Shown piece by piece: positions 1 through 6,767 of a stretch of DNA of 24,135 nt. Source of the stretch: an uncultured Collinsella sp. (lineage in GTDB: Bacteria; Actinomycetota; Coriobacteriia; Coriobacteriales; Coriobacteriaceae). The notes beneath the pieces were generated by a model. That model worked only from the letters and a program-made list of their open reading frames with translations, was not told the origin of the DNA and ran no database searches. How positions within the stretch are numbered: position 1 is the stretch's first letter; each line of letters starts with the position of its first letter. The stretch spans positions 1 through 24,135 of the forward strand of contig USSM01000010.1 of assembly GCA_900557455.1 (NCBI GenBank). Direction: 5' to 3'. The position numbers were made by a program, and so were the translations under genes.

Positions 1-3
1 GCA

Positions 4-52
4 ATCGCAAGAAGATGACGGGGCGGAATGTCAATCCTGGTCTAACAGAGCC
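4..52 (-). mobile_element. Insertion sequence end (ISL3-like), left border
   Basis: These 49 bases are the exact reverse complement of the last 49 bases of the window (24087-24135). Read leftwards from position 52, the element starts GGCTCTGTTAGACC, which resembles the GGCTCT-type terminal repeats of ISL3-family insertion sequences. No transposase is visible because the element runs out of the window. The flanking 8 bases at the two ends of the window differ, so these are ends of two different copies. The family assignment is from memory of terminal repeat style. Confidence 0.55.
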
Positions 53-82
53 TTTTGTTTTCGTCCCGCACGTTTTGTGAAA

Positions 83-144
83 CACGGCTAACTTTTAGGC
101 AAAGTAGTAAGACATGGGCAACTTTTGCGGTAAAGTTAGCCGTG
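83..144 (+). promoter_or_regulatory. Inverted repeat upstream of DtxR-type regulator, probable operator
   Basis: Two perfect 13-base arms, cacggctaacttt (83-95) and aaagttagccgtg (132-144), flank 36 bases. A third partial half-site, aaaggctaac, lies at 155-164. The ggctaac core resembles half of the known DtxR/IdeR recognition sequence. The repeat ends 46 bases before the regulator start codon, so autoregulation is a reasonable inference. I did not identify a confident -35/-10 pair here. Confidence 0.5.
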
Positions 145-189
145 GAAAGTATCCAAAGGCTAACAAACAATCATCGCGAAAGGCGGCCC

Positions 190-579
190 ATGGCCCTGCG
201 TGAATCCGGAGAAGACTATCTCGAATCTATTTATGTGCTCTCGGAGCGCCAGGGCGTCGTTCGGTCGATTGACGTCGCCGAATACTTGGGTGTGACCAAG
301 GCGAGTGTCTCTAAAGCCATGGCGACGCTGGAGAACAGCGGCTATGTCGAAATGGGCAAACGAGATGTTCATCTGACGGAGCGAGGGCTGGAGGTCGCTC
401 GTCAAATGTGGGAGCGTCACTGCTTTTTCGTGGGGCTGCTGGAGGATGCGGGTGTTTCGGCTGAGGTCGCGTCGCAAGAGGGTTGCCACATGGAGCATTG
501 CCTGAGCGAGGAGAGCTTTGAGAAGCTACGGGCGATGTTGGGCCGGGAAGATGTAGCGGGTTCAACAACAGAAGCCTAA
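190..579 (+). CDS. DtxR-family metal-dependent transcriptional regulator (short form)
   Basis: A 129-residue DNA-binding repressor of the DtxR/MntR family. An N-terminal winged helix (about residues 8-70, with helix-turn-helix around VAEYLGVTKASVSKAM) is followed by the metal-binding and dimerisation domain. Candidate ligands are D9, E12, H77, C99, E102 and H103. The C-H-M-E-H arrangement matches the Cys-x-x-Glu-His of iron-type DtxR rather than the glutamate of manganese-type MntR, so iron sensing is possible. There is no C-terminal SH3-like domain, so this is the two-domain form. I chose ATG 190 because the family motif starts there and AAAGGCGG lies just upstream; the frame stays open further upstream (to 55) but that part has no family match and crosses the inverted repeat. 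Its natural left neighbours are hidden by the insertion sequence at the window end, so the regulon is unknown. Confidence 0.88.
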   Translation: MALRESGEDYLESIYVLSERQGVVRSIDVAEYLGVTKASVSKAMATLENSGYVEMGKRDVHLTERGLEVARQMWERHCFFVGLLEDAGVSAEVASQEGCHMEHCLSEESFEKLRAMLGREDVAGSTTEA

Positions 580-731
580 CTGACCCACAGTAGCGCGGAG
601 TTCACGCAAAGCGCGAACCAGCGATCGGGACCAGTGGCCCTTTCGGCCAAGTCTATTTCAGCAAAGGAACCCCGCCAGCAAGCGATGCCCAAGAACCGCC
701 AGCGATGTTACCGCAGGCCGGCGCCGGGCTT

Positions 732-826
732 GGTTTTGAAAACATTCCGCAGCGCGAGGCCCGCCTTTCCGTTGCTCCGCGGGAGCAGGAAAGACGGGCC
801 TCATGCGCGAGGACGTTTTCAAAATC
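732..826. repeat. 95-base imperfect palindrome between convergent genes
   Basis: Outer arms with ttttgaaaac (734-743) and gttttcaaaa (815-824) pair. After a poorly matched stretch, gaggcccg and ctttcc pair again with cggacggaaag-type partners on the right arm, leaving a central 18-base loop that holds its own gctcc/ggagc hairpin. It lies between the ends of the DtxR gene (579) and the ATPase gene (859). It could act as a bidirectional terminator or be a decayed mobile palindrome; neither strand has a clean T-run directly after the stem. The rest of 580-858 holds no gene that I can support. Confidence 0.6.
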
Positions 827-858
827 AAGTCCGGCCCCGGCCGGAGGGACCACAGGCG

Positions 859-2811
859 CTACAGGTTCTTGACACCCATCGCGCGCATGGCGTTCAGGAT
901 GGCGATGATCGCCACGCCCACGTCGCCAAAGACGGCAAGCCACATGTTGGCGATGCCGAGCGCCGCGAGCACCAGGATCAGCAGCTTAATGCCAAGCGCA
1001 AAGATGATGTTCTGCCAAACAATCGTCATGGTCTTGCGCGCCACGCGGATCGCGCGGGAAATGTTGGAAGGCTTGTCGTCCATGAGCACGACGTCGGCGG
1101 CCTCAATTGCGGCGTCCGAGCCCATGGCGCCCATGGCGATTCCGACGTCGGCGCGCGTGAGCACGGGCGCGTCGTTGATGCCGTCACCGACAAAGGCGAG
1201 CTTGCCCTTACCCGATTCGGCCGCCAGCAATGCCTCGACGCGCTCGACCTTATCGCTTGGCAGCAGCTGCGCATGGAACTCGTCGAGACCGAGTTGCTTG
1301 GCCACAGACGCTGCAACCTCCTCGCGGTCGCCCGTGAGCATGACGGTGCGCTTGACGCTGGCGGCGTGCAGGTCGCGGATCGTCTGCTCGGCATCTGCCT
1401 TAACGGTGTCTGCAATCACGATGTGGCCGGCGTAAACGCCGTCAACGAGCACATGGAGGATCGTGCCGACAACCTCGCAATTGGGAGCGTCGATACCGGC
1501 CGCAGCAAGCATCTTGGCATTGCCGACGACGACGTACTTGCCGTCGATGGTTGCCGTCACGCCGTGGCCCGCGTCATTAGTGGAATTCGTTACGCGCTTG
1601 GGATCGAGCTCGCCCTGGAAGGCGGTGCGTACCGACTGCGCGATGGGATGGTCGGAGAATGACTCGGCGAGCGCTGCGACTTCAAGCAGCGATTGCTCGG
1701 TATAGCCTGCCTCGGGGTGCACCGCGACCACCGAGAACGTGCCGTTGGTGAGGGTGCCTGTCTTGTCAAAGACGACGGTATCCACATCGGCGAGCGTCTC
1801 GAGGTAGTTGGAGCCCTTGATGAGGACGCCCAGCTTGGATGCGCCGCCGATGCCGCCAAAGAAGCTGAGCGGCACGCTAATCACGAGTGCGCACGGGCAG
1901 CTGACGACCAGGAAGGTCAGGCCGCGCAGGATCCAGTCGGACCAGGCGCCGGTGACCAGGCCGCCGCCGAGCGCGAGTACCGCGGCCGCGCCGGTGACAG
2001 CGGGCGTGTAAACGCGGGCGAAGCGCGTGATGAAGTTCTCGGTACGCGCCTTCTTTTCGCTGGCGTTTTCCACGAGTTCCAGGACGCGTGCGACGGTGGA
2101 CTCGCCAAAGGGCTTGGTGGTGCGCACGTGGATGAGACCCGTCATGTTGATGCAGCCGCTGATGATATCGTCTCCGGTTTTGGCCGGGCGGGGGACCGAC
2201 TCGCCGGTAAGGGCGGCGGTATCGAGCTGCGTCTCGCCTTCGACGATGACGCCGTCGATGGGCACGCGCTCGCCGGGCTTGACGACGATGACGGTGCCGA
2301 CGGCGATGTCATCGGGAAAAACCTGCTCGAGTGTGCCGTCGGGTTGCTCGACGTTGGCGTAATCGGGCGCGATGTCCATCATGGCGCTGATCGATTTGCG
2401 GCTCTTGCCCACGGCGTAGGCCTGGAACAGCTCGCCGACCTGATAGAACAGCATGACAGCGGCGCCTTCGGCCATGTGCGGATCGGTGTCGGGGAAGAGC
2501 ACCATGGCAAACGCGCCGATGGTCGCGACGGCCATGAGGAAGCTTTCGTCGAAGGCCTTGCCGCGGCGGATGTTATTGAATGCCTTTTGCAGTACGTCGT
2601 AGCCGGCAATCAAAAACGGCACGAGGAACAGCACAAAGCTGGCGTAGATGTCGCCCGGGGTGCCGAATGCGGCGGTGAGGGTGCCGAGCTCATCGAGGGC
2701 GTACACCACGGCAAAAATGCCCAGCGCTACCAGGATACGATTGCGTTTATGCTCAAGGGACTCTTTCTTCTTACGCTTCTTCTTTTTCTTTTTGGGATCG
2801 GCGGTGGCCAT
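859..2811 (-). CDS. P1B-type heavy-metal ATPase (zinc/cadmium/lead exporter)
   Basis: A 650-residue inner-membrane pump that uses ATP to expel divalent heavy metals. Visible motifs are TGES (202-205, dephosphorylation), the membrane metal site SCPCAL (C305, C307), the phosphorylated aspartate in DKTGT (D349), SDHP in the nucleotide domain, VGDGIND, and a last membrane helix with FGDVGVA plus an upstream lysine (GIKLL). The last two features mark the ZntA/CadA zinc-cadmium-lead subgroup rather than copper pumps. No HMA metal-binding domain precedes the first helix; instead there is a strongly basic tail (lysine/arginine at residues 7-16). The missing HMA domain is encoded by the next gene upstream (2912-3130). 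Start: ATG 2811 with GGGAGGA upstream; a longer frame to 2880 crosses the operator and lacks support. It is last in the arsR-hma-ATPase order, with its own operator at 2836-2855. Confidence 0.93.
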   Translation of the reverse strand: MATADPKKKKKKRKKKESLEHKRNRILVALGIFAVVYALDELGTLTAAFGTPGDIYASFVLFLVPFLIAGYDVLQKAFNNIRRGKAFDESFLMAVATIGAFAMVLFPDTDPHMAEGAAVMLFYQVGELFQAYAVGKSRKSISAMMDIAPDYANVEQPDGTLEQVFPDDIAVGTVIVVKPGERVPIDGVIVEGETQLDTAALTGESVPRPAKTGDDIISGCINMTGLIHVRTTKPFGESTVARVLELVENASEKKARTENFITRFARVYTPAVTGAAAVLALGGGLVTGAWSDWILRGLTFLVVSCPCALVISVPLSFFGGIGGASKLGVLIKGSNYLETLADVDTVVFDKTGTLTNGTFSVVAVHPEAGYTEQSLLEVAALAESFSDHPIAQSVRTAFQGELDPKRVTNSTNDAGHGVTATIDGKYVVVGNAKMLAAAGIDAPNCEVVGTILHVLVDGVYAGHIVIADTVKADAEQTIRDLHAASVKRTVMLTGDREEVAASVAKQLGLDEFHAQLLPSDKVERVEALLAAESGKGKLAFVGDGINDAPVLTRADVGIAMGAMGSDAAIEAADVVLMDDKPSNISRAIRVARKTMTIVWQNIIFALGIKLLILVLAALGIANMWLAVFGDVGVAIIAILNAMRAMGVKNL

Positions 2812-2835
2812 GACTCGTATCCTCCCATTTGAATG

Positions 2836-2855
2836 AATGAACACTCGCTCATATA
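2836..2855 (-). promoter_or_regulatory. ArsR/SmtB-type operator before the ATPase
   Basis: aatgaacactcgctcatata matches the two operator copies over the arsR promoter (3575-3595 and 3611-3631): all share ATGAACA, then a gap, then GCTCATAT. It begins 24 bases before the ATPase start codon and overlaps an AT-rich ATTATAT stretch that could be a -10 element on the minus strand. This suggests a second metal-controlled promoter inside the cluster. Confidence 0.7.
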
Positions 2856-2911
2856 ATTTCGCGAGCAAAGGCCGCGGCAAGCGCGACCTTGCAGGTTAGC
2901 GTAAACCTGGA

Positions 2912-3130
2912 CTAGAGAATGATCTCGCAGTCGGGCTCGGCGTCGTCGGTGAACTCCACGACGCGGTCGAGGACCTCGTCGAACTCAGCATCATCGGCCT
3001 CGAGCGTCAGCTTCTGGGTCATAAAGTTGACCGAAACGGACTTGACGCCCTCAAGCTTGGCAAGTTCGTCCTGAAGCTTGCGCGCGCAGTTGGCGCAGTC
3101 GATCTCGTCGAGCTTGAACTGCTTTTTCAT
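2912..3130 (-). CDS. Small soluble heavy-metal-associated (HMA) domain protein
   Basis: A 72-residue stand-alone ferredoxin-like HMA domain. The metal site is D11-C12-A-N-C15-A, with the aspartate before CxxC that is typical of zinc/cadmium pump domains rather than the copper type. The rest (GVKSVSVNFMTQKLTLEAD) fits the beta-alpha-beta fold, and the C-terminal end is acidic. It lies 62 bases after the arsR stop codon and 100 bases before the ATPase start, on the same strand. It most likely binds the metal in the cytosol and hands it to the ATPase, whose own N-terminal domain is absent. GGAAAGGA precedes the ATG. Confidence 0.88.
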   Translation of the reverse strand: MKKQFKLDEIDCANCARKLQDELAKLEGVKSVSVNFMTQKLTLEADDAEFDEVLDRVVEFTDDAEPDCEIIL

Positions 3131-3192
3131 GGTGGGTTCCTTTCCCTGTCTTGCGGCTTGGGTGCAGGCCGCGCTGGTACCATGGTTGGTTG

Positions 3193-3561
3193 CTATTCGC
3201 AGATGTGGCTCATGCCTTGGTTGAGCATGGTGTAGACGTGGTCGTCGGCGAGCGAGTAGAGGATATTGCGCCCGTCGCGCCGGAATTTAACCAGGTGCGA
3301 CTGCTTGAGTGTGCGCAGCTGGTGCGATACTGCCGACTGCGAGGTTTCGGTCGCTTCGGCGATGTCTGCCACGCAGAGCTCGCGGCCCATGAGAGCGTAG
3401 AGGATCTTGATGCGCGTGGTGTCGCTAAAGACCTTGAACAGGTCGGCAAGGTCGTACAGCAGCTCCTCGTCGGGAAGGTCCTCGGGCGAGCAGGTGGTGG
3501 GGATGTCGGGCACGATGGTGGTGTCGACGCTGGACTTTATTTCATCAGCGGGATCGCTCAT
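3193..3561 (-). CDS. ArsR/SmtB-family metal-sensing repressor
   Basis: A 122-residue winged-helix repressor expected to leave DNA when zinc, cadmium or lead binds. The helix-turn-helix lies around VADIAEATETSQSAVSHQLR (64-83). ELCVADIA (61-68) carries a Cys at the alpha-3 position used by CadC/SmtB. The C-terminal helix has D106, H108, H119 and E122, with exactly the spacing of the SmtB/CzrA alpha-5 zinc site. The N-terminal extension has one more Cys (C24), as CadC-type sensors often do. It is the first gene of the cluster with the HMA protein and ATPase. Two operator copies lie across its own promoter and one before the ATPase, so it should control itself and the pump. The start ATG 3561 follows AAAGGATA. 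Confidence 0.92.
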   Translation of the reverse strand: MSDPADEIKSSVDTTIVPDIPTTCSPEDLPDEELLYDLADLFKVFSDTTRIKILYALMGRELCVADIAEATETSQSAVSHQLRTLKQSHLVKFRRDGRNILYSLADDHVYTMLNQGMSHICE

Positions 3562-3574
3562 TGCAATATCCTTT

Positions 3575-3631
3575 CATATGAACATGCGCTCATATAACTT
3601 ACTTCCGAGTATATGAGCGCATGTTCATATG
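3575..3631 (-). promoter_or_regulatory. arsR promoter with paired operator, perfect inverted repeat
   Basis: Two 21-base arms (3575-3595 and 3611-3631) are perfect reverse complements around a 15-base spacer. Each arm is itself an imperfect dyad, ATATGA-8 bases-TCATAT. On the minus strand TTGACA (3635-3630), a 16-base gap and TATACT (3613-3608) form a strong sigma-70-type promoter. The upstream operator copy fills the gap between -35 and -10, and the downstream copy covers the early transcript. Repressor binding would block RNA polymerase. Confidence 0.82.
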
Positions 3632-3741
3632 TCAATATAATTCGCGATTTTTTTGCTATCGATTGGTCCTGGTGGCGGCTAAGGGCATTGGTGGGCGCGG
3701 ATAAGGTCGCCGGTGCCAACGTGGGTACCCTGGCGACGTGC

Positions 3742-3776
3742 AAAAACGGGCCGATATCCACTTGGATATCGGCCCG
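3742..3776 (-). terminator. Rho-independent terminator after the exonuclease gene
   Basis: A perfect 14-base stem (cgggccgatatcca paired with tggatatcggcccg, 3747-3776) is followed on the minus strand by TTTTT (3746-3742). It lies 100 bases beyond the stop codon of the exonuclease gene and upstream of the arsR promoter. It insulates the metal cluster from that gene. I see nothing else in the rest of 3632-3875. Confidence 0.82.
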
Positions 3777-3875
3777 CATTGCGTTGCTTGAGAGGGACGC
3801 CTCGGCGTGTCGCTTTTGCGCGGGGCGTTATGGCCCGACGAGTATCGCTCGCGAATGGCGCCTCTGCTTGGCAAT

Positions 3876-4844
3876 CTACTTGGCAAATAGGTTCTTGAGG
3901 TTGAACTCGGCCTGGACGGTACGGAGCATGAGGTCGGTGTCGTCGATGCCCAGGTGCTGCTCGTTGGCGTCGGCGGCGAGGGTGCCGCGACGGCGCGCCC
4001 AGTTCTCGAGCGCAGCGGGCGCGGACTCGCGGGGCAGCGAGCGCACGTCGGCGTCCAGGCTGCGGCAGATCTGGCGCGAGTCGATGACGATAATCTTACC
4101 CGCGCGGCGTGCCTCGGCGTAGCCGTCCAGGTGGATCTTGAACCAGCTGTCCTCAAAGGCGGCGTTGTGCGCCATGTACGGGTACTTCTTCATAAGCTTG
4201 AGCAGCTGCTTTTGCAGCTCTTTGTTCTCGCGGAAGGGCGTTTTGCCGTCGATGTCGTCCCAGGTGATGTGGTGGATATTCGACAGCGGCACATCCTCGC
4301 CGCGGTAGATATCGGGCAGGCCGCAGTAGTGCGCCTCGGCGTCGTGCGGGACGGCGTCGCTGGTGAGCTCCATGATCTCCCAGCCCACGTTGATGATATA
4401 GCCGCGCTCGGGTGCACGGCCGGTGGTCTCGATGTCGATGCCGAGCACCGTGCCCTGAATGGGCTTGCGAGCGTAGGCGACACCGAGCGCGTCGCGGTCG
4501 CCGCGGATCTCGCGCATGACGGACGCGGCGGTGCGCTTTTGCATCTTGCCGATGGCGGCACAGGTGTCGGCGTCGGACAGGCCGCGCGAAAGCGTTGCGG
4601 GCGTCACGTTGCGCAGGCGCGCCTCGCCAATCTGGTCGCACAGGTCGCGGTTGCGGTCGGCCAGATCGCGCACGGTGGCAAAGTCGAAGCCGGGGTCGTC
4701 CTCGGCGGTAAAGTACTCGGTCTCGAGCACCTTGAGGGCCTCTTCGCCTTTCTGGCGCTCGGATTCCATGGCGCCGTGATCGCCATAGATGAACATGGGG
4801 ATAAACGGTTGGCGCTCGTATTCGAGTGCTTGCGAAACGTTCAT
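3876..4844 (-). CDS. DEDDh-type 3'-5' exonuclease (DnaQ/RNase T fold)
   Basis: A 322-residue protein whose C-terminal two thirds form a DnaQ-like exonuclease domain that removes nucleotides from the 3' end of DNA or RNA with two metal ions. Visible catalytic motifs are D137-x-E139 (GIDIETTG), H226-N227 followed by E231/D232 (AHNAAFEDSW), and H297 with D302 five residues later (EQHLGIDDTD). This is the His-containing DEDDh arrangement. Residues 1-130 form a separate charged N-terminal region that I do not recognise. No polymerase or BRCT part is fused, so a replicative proofreading role is not shown. Start: ATG 4844 with AAGGAG about 7 bases upstream. It is a single-gene unit, with a strong terminator downstream at 3742-3776 and a divergent permease gene upstream. 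Confidence 0.85.
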   Translation of the reverse strand: MNVSQALEYERQPFIPMFIYGDHGAMESERQKGEEALKVLETEYFTAEDDPGFDFATVRDLADRNRDLCDQIGEARLRNVTPATLSRGLSDADTCAAIGKMQKRTAASVMREIRGDRDALGVAYARKPIQGTVLGIDIETTGRAPERGYIINVGWEIMELTSDAVPHDAEAHYCGLPDIYRGEDVPLSNIHHITWDDIDGKTPFRENKELQKQLLKLMKKYPYMAHNAAFEDSWFKIHLDGYAEARRAGKIIVIDSRQICRSLDADVRSLPRESAPAALENWARRRGTLAADANEQHLGIDDTDLMLRTVQAEFNLKNLFAK

Positions 4845-4926
4845 ATAACTGCTCCTTGGACGGGCCGCGTTGTGCGGCTCGGGTTTGTCGAGTTATGGCG
4901 AGATGATAGTTTACCATGGGCAACTA

Positions 4927-4984
4927 TTGGCATCGCGCCTAGGACAATTACAATACCCTAGTTGACCGCTAGGACTTTTACAAT
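4927..4984 (+). promoter_or_regulatory. Promoter with 30-bp spaced direct repeats before the permease
   Basis: TTGGCA (4927-4932), a 16-base gap and TACAAT (4949-4954) form a fair sigma-70-type promoter. A 17-base unit of the form CTAGGAC-nn-TTACAAT occurs at 4938-4954 and again at 4968-4984, exactly 30 bases apart, which is about three helical turns. The second copy lies just after the predicted transcription start, which fits a regulator binding site. catgggcaact (4914-4924) also occurs upstream of the DtxR-type gene (113-123). Confidence 0.45.
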
Positions 4985-5016
4985 GCTGCCGAAAGACACG
5001 AAAGGTTCCATCCGTC

Positions 5017-6117
5017 ATGGATTTGCTGATTGATATTCTGCTCGACGCCGGCAAGGACACGCTCGCGCTGGTGCCGTTCTTATTGGTGACATATCTGGCC
5101 CTCGAGACGCTCGAGCATGTTGCGGGCGAGCGCGTCAACGGTACCATCAAGCGTGCTGGCGCCGCTGGCCCCGTGGTCGGCTCGTTGCTGGGCATGGTGC
5201 CGCAGTGCGGCTTTTCGGCCATGGCGGCAACGCTGTACGCCGGTCGCGTCGTGACGCTGGGAACCCTGGTGGCGGTGTTTCTCTCGACCTCCGACGAGAT
5301 GCTGCCGCTGCTACTTGCCGAGCGGGTCCCCGTGCAGACCATGGCGATGCTTTTGGTTTCGAAAGCACTGATCGCACTGGTCACGGGCTTTATCGTGGAT
5401 GCCGCCATTCGCGGTCTGCGTCGCAACGCCCGTGCGCATGCGGCGATTCGCCGTACCGTGTTGGGGGCCGCTGTCAATCCGGCACACGTGAACTGCGCGC
5501 ATGACGACCACGGCGGCGGTGACATCATCGACGAGGTGGCCGAGGCGGGCGTGAGCGCCGACCACATCCATGAGCTGTGCGAGCGCGACCATTGCGGTTG
5601 TGATGAAGATGAGGACGAGGACGAGGGCGAGCGCGGGCATGGCCACGGTCACGATCACGGTCATGAGGGCGAGCATGAACACCATCATGGCCACGGTCAC
5701 TTCCACTCGCACGAAGGTACGCCCGTCCTGTCGATTATCCGCAGCGCCATCTCGCATACCGTGCAGGTATCGGTATTCATTTTCCTGGTGACGCTGATTC
5801 TGGTCGCCGTGCTCGAGACCTTTGGCGAGTCCGCGATCGAGCAGTTCCTGCGTGGCAACGAGACGCTCGCCGTCCTGGGTTCGGCGCTTGTCGGCCTGAT
5901 CCCCAACTGCTCGGCGAGCGTGGTCATTACGCAGCTGTATATGGAAGGTGCGCTGCAGCTGGCACCGATGCTCGCCGGCACGCTCATTTCCGCCGGCGTG
6001 GGCTACCTGGTCCTGTTCCGCACCAACCGCAGCGCCCGCGAAAACGCCGTGTTCCTGATAATGATGTACGTCATCGGCGCTGGCTGGGGCCTCGTCCTAT
6101 CTGCCTTTGGCCTCTAA
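5017..6117 (+). CDS. ArsP_2-type putative metal (manganese/arsenic) permease with His-rich loop
   Basis: A 366-residue integral membrane protein of the family called putative manganese transporter or arsenic efflux protein (ArsP_2). Two membrane halves each carry the same short motif, P62-QCGFS and P296-NCSAS, followed by a TLYAG/QLYME stretch, which shows an internal duplication. Between them lies a long cytosolic or external loop (about 140-235) with two Cys (C193, C195), an acidic run (196-203) and a His-rich run (208-232, HGHGHDHGH and similar), typical of a divalent metal buffer. Substrate and direction are not proven; manganese or zinc export is the best inference. GAAAGG precedes ATG 5017 with an 11-base gap. 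It has its own promoter region with direct repeats and a strong shared terminator downstream. Confidence 0.8.
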   Translation: MDLLIDILLDAGKDTLALVPFLLVTYLALETLEHVAGERVNGTIKRAGAAGPVVGSLLGMVPQCGFSAMAATLYAGRVVTLGTLVAVFLSTSDEMLPLLLAERVPVQTMAMLLVSKALIALVTGFIVDAAIRGLRRNARAHAAIRRTVLGAAVNPAHVNCAHDDHGGGDIIDEVAEAGVSADHIHELCERDHCGCDEDEDEDEGERGHGHGHDHGHEGEHEHHHGHGHFHSHEGTPVLSIIRSAISHTVQVSVFIFLVTLILVAVLETFGESAIEQFLRGNETLAVLGSALVGLIPNCSASVVITQLYMEGALQLAPMLAGTLISAGVGYLVLFRTNRSARENAVFLIMMYVIGAGWGLVLSAFGL

Positions 6118-6128
6118 GTAGTCCTAAC

Positions 6129-6203
6129 AAAACGGGCTTCAAAATAGCCATGCACGGCGTCTGCACAATGCGGCGACGCATGGCATTTTGAAGCCCGTTT
6201 TTT
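6129..6203 (+). terminator. Long hairpin terminator between convergent genes
   Basis: A stem of about 24 pairs (aaaacgggcttcaaaat...gccatgc at 6129-6153 against gcatggcattttgaagccc and following T at 6178-6202) has one bulged A and a 24-base loop. TTTTTT (6198-6203) follows on the plus strand; the minus strand gives TTTTG. It can end transcription of the permease and probably also of the UPF0178 gene. Confidence 0.82.
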
Positions 6204-6284
6204 GTTGAGCCACGGATTCTGAGCGCTCACACCGTCCAAAACAAAAAGGCAGAGTTTTAGGCATGTCCCAATAATCTGCCTTGG

Positions 6285-6767
6285 TTAGCGCAGCAGCTCG
6301 GTGAGGTTGCGCTTAAAGCGGGCGCGGTCTTCGCCGGTGAAGGCTGCCGGCCCGCGGGTGCGACCGCCAGCGCGGCGCACCTTCTTTTCTTCGTGGCGAA
6401 TAAACAGCTGCATGTCGATGGTCGCCTTGTCGTACACGCGCCCGCGCACGCCGATGGCGGCGGCATCGCGGCCGAGCACCATGCTCGCCAGGCCAATGTC
6501 CTGCGTCACGACCACATCGCCCGCCTGCAGACGCTCGACAATGGCAAAGTCGGCGCTATCGGCGCCCACGCTCACGTCGAGCGTCGTGACCCAAAAGCCG
6601 TGTCGTGCGTGCTCGGCATCGCGCGGATCGTCGCGGCGAATGTGGCGTTCCAGGTTCTGCGTGCTGTTGCCGGCGATAACCACGGCGACGCCCGCCCGCC
6701 GCGCGCAGTCGATCGACTCACGCGTGACCGGGCAGGCGTCGCCATCAATAAACAGCGTTCGCGGCAT
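6285..6767 (-). CDS. UPF0178 family protein (YaiI/YqxD)
   Basis: A 160-residue member of the YaiI/YqxD (DUF188) family, related to PIN/NYN-like nuclease folds but of unknown biochemical function. Typical family marks are the N-terminal FIDGDACPVTRE, VVTQDIGLASMVLGRDA in the middle, and the C-terminal RRAGGRTRGPAAFTGEDRARF. Several conserved acidic residues are kept, which would suit metal binding. Its ATG follows the TAG of the HdeD-like gene with no base between them, so the two are very likely translated together. No separate ribosome site is visible. Confidence 0.87.
   Translation of the reverse strand: MPRTLFIDGDACPVTRESIDCARRAGVAVVIAGNSTQNLERHIRRDDPRDAEHARHGFWVTTLDVSVGADSADFAIVERLQAGDVVVTQDIGLASMVLGRDAAAIGVRGRVYDKATIDMQLFIRHEEKKVRRAGGRTRGPAAFTGEDRARFKRNLTELLR

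Noticed and set aside
55..189. 45-residue N-terminal extension of the DtxR-type regulator
   Set aside because: It has no family match and runs through the inverted repeat; ATG 190 has an AAAGGCGG site.
634..1662. Long plus-strand open frame opposite the ATPase gene
   Set aside because: It is the antisense shadow of a GC-rich real gene; composition is His/Arg/Asp-rich without any family motif, and no ribosome site precedes it.
1693..2832. Plus-strand open frame of 379 codons opposite the ATPase
   Set aside because: The minus strand shows all P-type ATPase motifs; this frame has none.
2811..3192. Zinc or manganese riboswitch before the ATPase or HMA gene
   Set aside because: I see no conserved riboswitch core; the ArsR operators explain the regulation better.
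3954..4961. Plus-strand open frame of 335 codons opposite the exonuclease
   Set aside because: Shadow of the DEDDh gene, which has catalytic motifs and a good ribosome site.
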